In this document: positions 44,401-54,770 of the stretch, one piece after another
Layout: each line of letters starts with the position of its first letter
Position numbering within the stretch: the stretch's first letter is position 1
Source: Yamagishiella unicocca
Taxonomy: Eukaryota > Chlorophyta > Chlorophyceae > Chlamydomonadales > Volvocaceae
Direction: 5' to 3'
DNA: 64,000 bases
NCBI GenBank assembly: GCA_003116995.1
Contig: BDSL01000025.1
Location: 1-64,000, forward strand
Position numbers and translations under genes: made by a program
The notes under the pieces: model-generated
Databases searched by the model: none
The model's input: the letters and a program-made list of their open reading frames with translations, nothing else
Told to the model about the DNA's origin: nothing

Positions 44401-47400
44401 CTCCATCCGACTCCAGGGGGGAAGGGGTCTCTTGGGCAGCAGCTTCAATGCTAGAAAAGGACAGCACTACTCGTTCTCCGGTCATACCGATCATGGTGAC
44501 ATTTTCCTGCCTAGTTCAGGGCCGAGGTCACGATGGAGTCATGTATGCACTGCACATGGGTACATGATCATGTCGGCTATCTATGCAAGGACGTGCGTCT
44601 TTGTATGGGGCCCACGGTACGGCGGCGGGCCTCGGGGCATGACACGTTGGTAGGGGTGACCGCATACATGCGCCCTGGGTACGAGCACCCCTACGCGCTG
44701 GAGGACCATGGCTGTTGATGTCAACCACATAACTGCAACAATCATACGTGGCGGCCTTCGGGTCGCCCGCTGATGACACTTTATTACCACCAAGTCTGAA
44801 GCTAGAGCCACAGCTGGCACCCGCGTGCATCAGGCCACCCAGGGGGTTGTTTGCAGCGCTGTGCTCGGCACCATGTCCTGCTTATCACAAGCGAGTGAGG
44901 GTACATTACGTCTCCTCGCGTTACAGCCTCCGATTGGCTTATGATGCAAACGATAACTGCAACAATCACAAGCAGATCGTCCATGTGCCGATCCTTGATG
45001 ATACATTACCACCAAGATTTGAAGCCAGATCTGCAGGTCGGGGGACATGAGTTAAGAAGATAAGACGGATGGCCATTCACATTCCGTGCGTAACGTTGCA
45101 CACGCGTTCGGTTGCGGGGTGGGTGCAAACGGACGGAATCTCTGTCGGGGTGCCATCTTTATTTCTTCGAGAGAAGGCGCACGTCAGGTGCGGCGGAATG
45201 TATGCTGTGTGGATTGGAAATTCGGCAGCTGCTGCTGTCCATGAGCTGGCGGTCGTCTATGCCGCGAGGCAAGGGTTGCGCGGGAACTGAGATACGTGGT
45301 TGCGGGATGCTTGCATTTCCGTGGGGTGTGTGGCTGTGGTTTCGGTCCTCAAGTCCTTGATCGGCTTATGATGCAAACAATAACTGCAACAATCACAAGC
45401 AGATCGTCCATGTGGCGGTCCTTGATGATACATTACCACCAAGATTTGAAGGCAGATTTGCGGGGTCGGGGGACTGCGGGGGCCTGTGAGCCGCTTCGGC
45501 ACTCCCAAACAAGCATGGGGCCGTGCACACGGTTGTCTGCTGGTTGGCCTATAGGAGGTGTCGCGTGCTCGCGTTTATGCATCGTATTGGGTCGGCTGGC
45601 TCAACCTTGAGCATACCCGGTAGGAAAGAGTAGGAGGCGGCCCGACACGCAAGCCCATTCCAGCCCGGCCTGGCTGAGGCTTATTCCGCTGTGCACGCCC
45701 ATCCCAACTAACTTAGCGCCTTCGCTGTCGGGTTGTAAGGACCCCTAGGGGGGCAGCCTGTGCGGATGCCTCTCTCATGCTGCTCCCGGCTGTTGATGTC
45801 AACCACATAACTGCAACAATCGTTCGTGGCCGCCCCTATGTGACCCGCTGACGACACTTTATATTACTACCAAGTCTGAAGCCACAGCGGCGTCTCCATT
45901 AGACCGCATGGCGGTGCCGCGCCTCTTTACGCTGCCAACTGCTCACCCATCCACCATCTCTTCCCGCCGGCCGCAACTTCCCTGTAGCACGTGGCGCGAC
46001 CTCATGTCGTCGTACTTGCAGCGCCAGGCGCCGCTGTCGGTGCCACGCCGCCTACAGCCTACTACGGTGGACCCGACCGACCTCAACGGTGTCACGTGGC
46101 CGAGCCGCTTCCTGGAGTCCGCCCCGCAGCAGCGCGCTGCGGAGGAGGCGGCGGGTTGCGACGAGCTGGGCGTGAGCTGGCGGCGGATGGACGCCCGGGA
46201 GCACGAGCTGTCGGTCCAGGCGGGCTTACGCCTGATTCAGGTGAGAGGCACACATGGGTTCTTGGCCGGGTGGGCTGGATCGGTGCGAAAGCAGGGGCTT
46301 ATCCAGCTGAGGTGTTTTGCACCTTTTTACATGGGTCTGCAGCTGTACATATCTGTACAGATCTGCAGCCGTTCATGGCGGTGAACTTATCGTCACAAGC
46401 AGGGAATTGTGTCCTGGTGTTTACCTACCCAGTTTGCTTGACGACAATTTCAAGTGCTGGGCGCTGACGTCGTCGGTGTACGAGCCATAATAGGCATACT
46501 GGAGACGTCCAGCGCTAGTTAGTAAACAGCCTTCCAGTGTCCTATGCTTCGAGGGCTCCTGCTGACGTGACTTGACCCCATCCCCCCGCACGCCTGCCTG
46601 CTGCAGTCGCTGCCGTCGGCGCTGTGTCCCAGCCTGGCGGGAGGGGAGGGCGGGTCGCTGTCCGGCACCCCGCTGGTCGATGGCTCGGGCCGCAGCTGGC
46701 GGAAGGGCGGAGCGCTGTGGCTGACGCTTGAGCCGGAAGGCGGTGTTGTCCTGCAGGGTGGGTCGTAATAGGGGGGGACGATTAGCGTGCTAAGGGGAAG
46801 ACCGGGGGCACCCGTGGAAAATAGATCCAAGGAAAGCAGGGAGTCGAGTGGACTGCACCGGCTTTTCGGCGGGGACACTTGGGTATAGGAAAGTCTTTGG
46901 GTATAGGAAATAGGAAAGTCTTTGGGTATAGGAAAGTCTTTGGGTATATATGCGAAAGGACTCTTTGGGTATAGGAAAGTGACCGGGAAGAGCAATGTCA
47001 CGGCCACCGCAACCAGCTGCCACCGCTGACCCACCTGCGCCCGGCTTCCTGGTGCTCTGTGCCCGTCCGTCCCGCAGCCCAGAGCGCCGGCCTGGTTGGT
47101 GATCAGGAGTCGTACCTTCTGGCGCGCTTGGACGGCCAGGAGGCGCTGTCGGGGGCCGTGATGGAGGCCTTCCTGGGGCCGCTGCCCGTGGACCCTGAGA
47201 TGGCGGCAACGGCGAGGTCGATGCTGTTGCTTCCGGCAAACGGCTTCACGGTGCGGATATTTCCCTCCTGATGGAGCGGAGAGCATAGGGGCGAGGGGAA
47301 GGTTGGCTCACGCAGCGGAGGTCTTGTAGGGTTGGAGCATAACGTACGCTCTGCTACCTCGATAACGCAGTTGCAAAAAGATGCGCAAGGGGCTAGCGGC

Positions 47401-48280
47401 CTTACCATCTGTCCTGTGTTGATACGACGACCTAGACGGCGAAACTATTTGGCCTTTGAGCTCACGGTCGACCGCACCCTTGGCTTTCCCCTGCAGTCCG
47501 GCAACAAGGGCCGGGACCCCAACCACCCCATGTTCGGAGGGTCGTCGGGGCGGCTGCCCAAGGTGCCCTCCGACCCGTCCTCCTTCAACCTTGCCGCCAA
47601 GGACCAGACGCTGCGGCAGCAGGGCGGCACCCTCCTGTCGGGTGAGCGGAGCGCAGCTGCGCCGTGATGATGTCGAGTGCCGTGTTGGGTGGAGGGGGGG
47701 ACACGGTTCGCCGCACCCCGCAAGCCCATAAACACAGGTTCGGGCTGGACTCAGTTTCCACTTCGTGCACCCACTGCGCCAGTGCGCACATCTGGGCTAG
47801 CTCCCACGTTGCTCGTGGCCACTGCGGGAATTCGGAGGGCCGAACCCTTCCCCCGTTGACTCGCCACATTCCTAGTCCCGCGACCGGCTGATGCACCAAC
47901 ACACTGACTTCTTGCCAGGCATTCGCGATGTCAAGCTCGCTGGTGAGGTGCGCAGCTTGCTGGAGCGCGCGTCTGAGGCCTCAGCTGAGGTGACCCGTGC
48001 GGCCAGTAGTACGGAAGGCTCCGTTGCCCCGTCTGAGGGCGATGAGGCCGCGGCGCATCTCCAGCGAGGGCGGGAGGAGGCTGCGCGGGTTCTGCGCGAC
48101 GGCATGGAGGCGCTGGGGCCGGACGCGCGGAGACTGCTTCGACGAGCGGCCGCGGTTGCAGCATCGCCGGCTGGGGGCGGCTTGCTCCCCGAGCTGAGAG
48201 CCGCCCAGCAACCCGAGGGTCAGCTCGTGTCAGACCTATTCAGTCTTGCTCGCACCCTGGACACAAGCGACGACGAGTAG
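41403..48280 (+). CDS. unrecognised 676-aa protein, 11 exons
   Basis: Exons 41403-41578, 41936-42113, 42298-42414, 42654-42863, 43151-43267, 43621-43769, 45988-46240, 46607-46757, 47078-47250, 47497-47641 and 47919-48280 all have GT-AG borders and matching phases. They sum to 677 codons including the stop. The protein starts MAAQSAPATWNFDLAGQLKR. It has no signal or transit peptide and no membrane segment that I can see. Distinctive parts are NWDHFAAAADDSDGKAYVPP (about 28-47), KVSLWDLHQYVYNNPELEAL, the Trp/Arg-rich MWRRRPTRWLRGLDGVKDWD, ILGRKYGGRDPYGVIQDPLY and a helical, acidic C-terminus ending TLDTSDDE. I recognise no family. Intron 6 (2.2 kb) carries a five-copy repeat. No TGTAA was found in the 1.5 kb after the stop. 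Confidence 0.75.
43806..43874. repeat. short tandem duplication in intron 6
   Basis: ggcgggttcggagctt occurs twice, 28 bp apart, just after exon 6 of the 676-aa gene. Confidence 0.8.
44230..44322. repeat. intron-6 repeat, copy 1 (subtype A)
   Basis: About 95 bp containing acatcacataactgcaacaa, tcatac, a central ggccgctcgtaagggcg-like segment and taccaccaagtctgaggcc. Same architecture as copies 2 and 5. Confidence 0.75.
44710..44812. repeat. intron-6 repeat, copy 2 (subtype A)
   Basis: ctgttgatgtcaaccacata, actgcaacaatcatacgtgg, then gcccgctgatgacactttat and taccaccaagtctgaagc. Nearly identical at both ends to copy 5. Confidence 0.85.
44933..45048. repeat. intron-6 repeat, copy 3 (subtype B)
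   Basis: attggcttatgatgcaaacg, ataactgcaacaatcacaag, cagatcgtccatgtg, tgatacattaccaccaagat, ttgaagccagat. Shares the ataactgcaacaatc and accaccaag cores with subtype A. Confidence 0.85.
45356..45472. repeat. intron-6 repeat, copy 4 (subtype B)
   Basis: Nearly identical to copy 3 over its whole length, including the flanking aggtcgggggac/gggtcgggggac end. Confidence 0.85.
45789..45890. repeat. intron-6 repeat, copy 5 (subtype A)
   Basis: ctgttgatgtcaaccacata start and ctaccaagtctgaagccaca end, as in copy 2. It lies about 100 bp before exon 7. Confidence 0.85.
46870..46985. repeat. 18-19-bp tandem repeat in intron 8 of the 676-aa gene
   Basis: About five variants of tctttgggtataggaaag, some separated by short insertions. 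Intron 8 runs from 46758 to 47077. Confidence 0.9.
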
Positions 48281-50119
48281 GATGGCGAAGGGCTTGAAGT
48301 TTCAGGAAGAGGGCTTCAAAATCTGAATGCTAGCAGGATGCGGGCGTAGCAGCTCTATGCCTTTTGAGTTTGACCAACGGAGCTCTGCCCCAGTTGGTGC
48401 GTCGTTCCTGGCTGGGCATTGTGTTTGTGGATTTGGACCAGCAATGGTCATCCATGACGGCGTGGAAATGCCGCGATTGTAGCCGTCGCGTATGCAAGCG
48501 CGACCATAATCAGGTTGCGAATGGAGCACATGCCAGGGGGTCGCGCAGCTGCATCTGCGGATGCGATTTGATTGCGCGTCTTGCATGGCACTGGACTGCC
48601 GGTTATAGCAGCGCTATTCGCCATGACGGTGTCAGGATAACAAGCGGCAGGCCACTGTGTGTGGTATGCCCTCGTGTTTTTAAGGAGCCGTTTAACGAAA
48701 TGTCCCCTCCGCGCAACATTCTGAAAGCATGGGCAGCGCAAACAGCAGCATAGTTGCACACGGTAGTTGAAGTAGCGGTAGTTGCGGTAATGTTAGTACC
48801 ACTCGTCAACTATCACAGGAAAGCCGTGGGCCAACGTGTGTATCTACCGCTTATCGGTGTGTCTGGTTGTACCGCTCAGCGGTCTGTCCGTCCGGTCCGG
48901 TTTTGTTTTGGTCCGGTCGAATACAATCGGACTCGAGCGAGATTCGATCGCGCTCGGAGCATAGGCAAGTCGCACGCAGGGATAACCGGTACGATCGCCC
49001 GCGCACAAAGCGCAACATGAGTTACGCATTTGCACGTCACTGGGTATGAGGGGGCGAAGGCGTCATAACAAGCGACGTTACAAGCTGATGGTGCGGTGGC
49101 TTCTGGCAAAGCCGGATTAAGGGATCGTTTCCATGACAGCGGGTTTCAGCCTCGTGGGGCACCTCTCCTGGAGCTGGTGAAAGTGGACACGAACCCCCAA
49201 GGCATTGGCACTCCGACCCCAACCCACCACCTGACCACTTCAAACATCGCACTTGTGCGCTGACGACACATGTCCCGACCAGGACCGTCCAGTACATCTC
49301 ACGGACAGCCGGTTCACCACCAGACGACATGCGGACATACCTAAGCTACCTAAATGCAACCGCACACGGACCAGTCGATGTGCGGTTCCAAAGTTCTTCC
49401 CCTACACCGCAAAGCAGTCGACGTCGAACAGAAATCTCACTAACAGAAGGCCATCCATGCACAACCAACCCGCAAATAACTGCTTAGCCGCCCTTACGGC
49501 GCTGTGCGTGCTCATGCTCATGCCTCAATCCATTTCACGGCGTCCTGGCGTGCGCACCTCCTCCGGGCGTGGGGCCCAAGCGTTGCACCCAAGGCTCGCG
49601 TCACCTGTATATCAACACTGTGCCTTTATTAGCGAAAAATGGAAACTCTCCCCATAGTATTTTGAAGGAATCAGCAAGATAAGTAAAGGAAGATCCGTAC
49701 ACCCGTTGGCACATAAAGTTGCGAGCACAACGAAAGCACTACTTTCGAATATCAAGAGCACTCGGTGCTTCCCGATAGGAGCGGCACACGAGCAAACAGT
49801 GTACTAATGTTCCCCCTGCACATCAAGGTCACGCGCATTCGGTTCCACCGTGTGCACGTTCCGGCCCAACTGTTTGCGGCCGTTCATCACAGGTAGTCGA
49901 GTTCTTCTTCGCGGGTCCTTCCCTAACAAACCCCTGGGACTGCAGCCTAAGGGCACCACCACTCTCCCTACAGAAAAGCACACTGATAAATGTACGGGAC
50001 GAGGAAAGCGTATCTAAAGCAAACAAATCAAACGCAGCTCCTATCAATACCTATAAAGCTATGGACCCTCTGTGGGCCCCAACAAACTCTGTGCTCTTCT
50101 CTGATAAACCCCCGCCTCC
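48281..50119. other. intergenic, no gene recognised
   Basis: 3' flanks of the convergent 676-aa and 458-aa genes. Only short unsupported frames. A ggtccggtttt...ggtccggtcg near-repeat lies at about 48893-48922. Confidence 0.5.
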
Positions 50120-51496
50120 TCAGAGAACCATGATTCTCTCCTCGTCACTCAAACGACAATCCGAATCAAACAGCGCCGACGACACGACCCACCTCACCAG
50201 GCATGCGAAGTGAGGATGTGTTTCCAACCACGCCGCGCAGACGCCCTCATCGACGAGCTCCGCATTACCCACCGCCCCGAAACCTGACGTTGCCGCCATC
50301 TCGCAGTCCACCGTCCGCTCCCACAGCTCACACTCCACCAACCGCAACGGCGCTGGAACCATCGCCCCCGGTTCCGTCGCGTCGACGCATCCACCACTGT
50401 ACTCCGAAGGGAACCCGCAAGACGCCCCCCTAACAGCCTCCCAGTTTCCCGAATCCAACTCCTCCACCTCCTCGCTGCTGCTGCCTTGCGTGTCCCATGA
50501 GTGCAGGCTCAGCACGCTGCAGCTGCGGCTGCTGTCGCGGCTGCAGTCTTCAGAGGCCGCCCTGCAATCGGAACCCGTTGGGCTTGAGGGCGTGCTGTCG
50601 TCGTCGTTGTCGTCAGCAGCGCCCCGGCCGCCGGCAAAGCAGGACCGGTTGCACTGCAGCCGGTTCAGCGCCACCACAGGAGCGGCTGCCGCTGCTGGAA
50701 ACGGGTCAAGGTCGAAGACAGGAACCGCGCATAAACGTCCCTTTGGTGCTACCCCAGCAAGGGCCTTAGCAGGAGACGCGAGTACGTCAACCGCTGTTTC
50801 CGCTGACGGGATAGAGGCCTCTACCGCCGGCTCGGGCGCCATTGTCGGGGCGGGGCCGGCCGGCGCTTCCGAGGCAACGCCGCGCTCGTCCATGAGCCAA
50901 GACGAGAAGTTACCGGCGGCAACGTTCCTCTGGAACCACTCGTCGCACTCATCGTCCAAGTCGTCGTCGTTGCAGCTGATGGCTGGGCAGGCGGCGACGG
51001 GAGGTGGAGGCGGTTGGCACGGGCTCTCGTCGTTTACCCAATTAGCGAAGGCCCCGTTCGCCACGTTGCGTTCATACCACGCATCATATTCAGTATCCAA
51101 CTCATCATCTGCCGAACCGACGCCTGAGCACGCGCGCTGCGACGCGCAGGGTATGGCAGGCCCGGGGCTCCCCGGCGCTCGCGGCAGGCCGGGCGGAAGC
51201 TTGAACGGCCGCCGCTGCGTAGCCCACTCTTGATACGACATTGGTGATTGTCCAGGGTCATCGTCATCGCTATCATAGGTGCCGCCAGAGTATACACCGT
51301 CCAAATGGTCGTGTCGCTGTTCTTCGCGTTCACAAGGCGTCGGTAGAAATTGGGGCTCCGTGTTCACTGAGTCCCAGTTGCAGATGAGCATTACGAGAGG
51401 CAGTGAAAGCTGTCTGGCGACCCAATTAATAAGTACCAGCTCCCGCGGACTAGTTGATGACTGCCGTTGACAGCGAGGATATAACGTCCTGTGCAA
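50120..51496 (-). CDS. unrecognised intronless 458-aa acidic protein with duplicated W-motif
   Basis: One uninterrupted frame in a genome where neighbours have 2-11 exons. Ser-, Asp- and Ala-rich and mostly disordered in appearance. Two copies of a 27-residue motif stand out: DELDTEYDAWYERNVANGAF-ANWVNDE (about residues 129-155) and DDLDDECDEWFQRNVAAGNF-SSWLMDE (about 177-203). The consensus is D(E/D)LDxExDxW(Y/F)xRNVAxGxFxxWxxDE. A possible weaker relative is SYQEWATQRRPFKLPPG upstream. The C-terminal 90 residues are more ordered and end SDEERIMVL. Translation may start at Met36 (51391), because the first 35 residues differ in character. No targeting signal or known domain recognised. Duplication of the motif with synonymous differences supports coding. 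Confidence 0.7.
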   Translation of the reverse strand: MHRTLYPRCQRQSSTSPRELVLINWVARQLSLPLVMLICNWDSVNTEPQFLPTPCEREEQRHDHLDGVYSGGTYDSDDDDPGQSPMSYQEWATQRRPFKLPPGLPRAPGSPGPAIPCASQRACSGVGSADDELDTEYDAWYERNVANGAFANWVNDESPCQPPPPPVAACPAISCNDDDLDDECDEWFQRNVAAGNFSSWLMDERGVASEAPAGPAPTMAPEPAVEASIPSAETAVDVLASPAKALAGVAPKGRLCAVPVFDLDPFPAAAAAPVVALNRLQCNRSCFAGGRGAADDNDDDSTPSSPTGSDCRAASEDCSRDSSRSCSVLSLHSWDTQGSSSEEVEELDSGNWEAVRGASCGFPSEYSGGCVDATEPGAMVPAPLRLVECELWERTVDCEMAATSGFGAVGNAELVDEGVCAAWLETHPHFACLVRWVVSSALFDSDCRLSDEERIMVL

Positions 51497-54015
51497 AAGC
51501 GTCCGCGACGAAGGGCTTCGTGATAAGCAAGTGATTTAGGAGGGCAGGGCAAATCCGCGCCGGTCGGCGGCACGCATTAGCACTCGTCGCCACCTACGAG
51601 TGCTGCTGCGCTCAGGTATCAACAAAATCTACAGTTTATTACGCAAATGCCCTGGCAGGTTGTTGTCAAACATTAAAGAAGGCCAGTGAAGATGGCACGT
51701 ATGCACTACAGCCAAATCCGTCGGTGTTAAGCTAAACGTGAATGGAAAGGCGAGCTAGTAGGAAAGGAATTTCCTAATGGAAACAGGGGTGTCCTTGAAC
51801 AAGGCAGAAAAGGCTTGTAGGTCATGCAGCAAGCATCGCACAGTTCTGAGATGATCCACGAACCTCCTCACCACGTAAGCTAATGTCGCGTAAACTGGGG
51901 CTCGACTGCGCTCTGAAAAAGAAGGTGAAGACCACGCACGACCCAGCGCGCGTGCCAAATGAAGTAGAGATACGCTATCGATGGTCTGAGTTCTGAGAGC
52001 AATTTGTATGTATGGCTTTGTTTGTGTGTATGCTTTACACTAGATACGCTATTTGTGAAGGGAGATCAACACCTGTGATTTGCTCCATCGAAGCGACATA
52101 GGGCCCATTTGCAGGGAACAGACTCCCTTCTTCCAGATAGCGCTCAGTGGGATTGCAATCACAGTTACAACGTCTTCTAGTGCAGATGACACGGGCAGCA
52201 CAACTGCGTTATCATGAACGACTACTGTACTGTACGAGATCTTTGTCAGCCTGCGCGTGCTTACAGATTCCCGGCCCACTTCCCACGCATTGTTATGCAG
52301 GCCCCTCGAGCGCCCGTGGAAGCGCCCGAACCCGCATACAAGGAATACATTCAGGATTCCTAATCAGGCAACGTACCAACCTTCACGCTGGAGGAAATGC
52401 AGTCCGAAGAAAGGAAAGATGACGCGCCCTATCTAACACGCCCTACCAATTCATCGCGAGGATCGCCTGCAGTCGGCCGTCGGACAGAGCAACAACGCAT
52501 GGTGCAGTCCTGTGCGTGCGGTGCCCCCTCTGGTTGCAACGCAAACCATTATCACCAGCGGCGCCCTTAAGTAACGTACGGTGGCCGCCATGATGTGCCG
52601 GTGCCTGCAGGCCACAAACACATGGACAATTGCTTATAGGAAACTTCACGTACACAGTGCAGGCCATCCCAGAAACGTGTAAGCTGTTATGGCTAGTAGT
52701 GTACCATGAGAAGTTCGAAACTACGTACGGTACGAGCAGAGAGGGCGAAGTAAAGGCAGAGCGGGAGAAGTTAGGGCGGAGCGGGAGGACCGGCGGGGCA
52801 ACATCGATGTCAACAGCAGGGGGCGGGCCAAGCATCAAGCTGCCCGCCGCAAGCCATGCATGTGCGTGACCAGTCTATCTGCTAGCAGCCACAGACACAT
52901 CGGGGACGGATGGATGGAAGGAAGAAACGACGACACCGTGTCTGTAATGTGGGCACTGGCACTAGGGTGCCGTCAGCGCACATGCAACGGCCTAGCAACT
53001 CCAGGGAAGGGCTTCCTGTGCAGTGTCCACAGTCCGCAGTGAGCCAGTGACCAGCCAGCATCAGCATGGGACCGCGACGTCGCGATGCAGTGCTGCCGCC
53101 GTGCCATGCAGCGTGAGCGAGCACCTTCAGCACTCTCGGGTCGTGAGACCAGTGAGACCAAGCAACGAACGCTCACCAAGCACATATCATCAGACATCCG
53201 CGAGACCGCGACGTGAGAGGATGCAGATGCCAACATTCATTGCTATTGTACGAAGTTCGGCGGCGGTCTGGCTCTGAACTCGACAGTTTGGTCGGTTCGT
53301 AACGCGACCATGGACGGAGATGAGTGCTTGCTTTAAGGACACGGTGTACTTTATTAGCGGTAGCTAGCTGCTGCACCTAAATCGCACACGCACCAGCCCT
53401 ATCAACGCGCTTTCCCCACGCAGGAGTCATAGTATGCGTTCTGATCTCCAACGCGCAACGATTACGTGCGACACAGCCGCAAGGCTCCGCTAGCTAGTGC
53501 ATAGGCTGCACATAGACGCCTGGATGACCCGGCGGGGTGGAGTCGGGCCGCATACAGCGACAGACGTCTTTTCTTGCAGCCATCAACACAATGAATGGAC
53601 GAAATTTCTTAATGCCCCAGTACTGCCTCGCCTACCTCGGCACCGAACTCAAGTTTGTTCCTGGGATGCAACTGTCTGCTCACTGAAGCGATGGAAGCCC
53701 TTAATACGTTGGCCCAGGGTCTGCTTGAACCGTTTCAACTACACATTCCAATCAACGTGTTAAACGGTTTTGTTTGGCCAGCACCCAGTTTAGATTGCTG
53801 AAGCGTACGGCCTCATTTCACAGGACATTCTGGTTTCCGGACGTTTACTTGGAAAGTCCAGGCGTAATCAATAAGCCATAATATAGCTTGCGTATTCGCT
53901 TGGTCTGGCATCTCTGGACGCACAGGGCACAGCGCAGTTCCTCCTCTACCGCGTCGACAGCAACATCCTTCCGGACATCGGCGTAACTCAAGCAGGCATC
54001 CAAACAGATTTATAA
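51497..54015. other. intergenic, no gene recognised
   Basis: About 2.5 kb of moderate GC content upstream of both the 458-aa gene and the DUF1772-like gene. Short frames only. A gatttataaatg stretch just before the ATG at 54016 is AT-rich but too close to be a TATA box for that start, unless transcription begins elsewhere. Confidence 0.45.
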
Positions 54016-54770
54016 ATGACTCAGACGGCAGGATGCATTGCTGCGACGGCTGGGGTGGCGTTCACGTCGGTGCTCCTTCATCATGCCTCCGACATGTCAG
54101 CCGCTCCGGACGCTTCTACCAAAATATTTAAGCACTTTTACAAGAATACCCGCCCTGCTCTTGCAGCCATTGCTGCAGCCGGAACCATTGCTGCTGTTCT
54201 TCAGGTATAACGCTGATGAGGGTTTCTTATGTTGGGAACATTCGCGCAGCGATATGTCTCACCCGGAAGACGGGTCGCGTCAAGATTATTTCGTTAATGC
54301 CATAATGTCAATGCCATGTGGGTTGCTGCAATATGGCTGCCCCGCCTCATATGGCTGCCCCGCCTTTGTGCCGGGGCGACTTCCTAGGGATGCCGAAAGA
54401 TTGTGCCTCGTTTTACATGAAATCCAATCTTTACGCCTGGACCAAGCGTTTTGGTCCCGTCGCTCGGGGCTGCAGCACACAGCAACCAACTTGGTATCCT
54501 CCCGTCCGGTGCCCCTCCCAACAGAGCGGCAAGACGCCCCACACCAAGACCATGTGGCTTCTCTCCGGTGCGCTGCTCGCCAGCTTCTTCCCTTACAGCG
54601 GCGCCATTGTGAAGCCCTACGCTGACGAGGTCCTCGCAGCCGCCGACGAGGACAAGCCGGCCGACACAAAGACCCTTAAGGCCGTCGTCACGCACACGCT
54701 CATCCGCGCTGGCATCGTGGGCGCTGCGACGGCCCTCGCGATATACGCCATGAGCAGCAAGGCCAAGTAG
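54016..54770 (+). CDS. DUF1772-like small membrane protein
   Basis: Two exons, 54016-54204 and 54525-54770, join in phase 0 to 144 aa. Four hydrophobic segments lie at about 5-23, 47-63, 71-86 and 120-138. The spacing, the early Gly/Ala-rich helix, the WLLSGALLASFFPYS...VKP block after the second helix and the final RAG-type helix resemble the DUF1772/anthrone-oxygenase-like fold. Function in algae unknown; the family name is an inference from pattern only. The C-terminus is MSSKAK. The 320-nt intron contains a short direct repeat (atatggctgccccgcct, twice). Start codon chosen as the first in-frame ATG. An upstream non-coding exon is possible. Confidence 0.65.
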
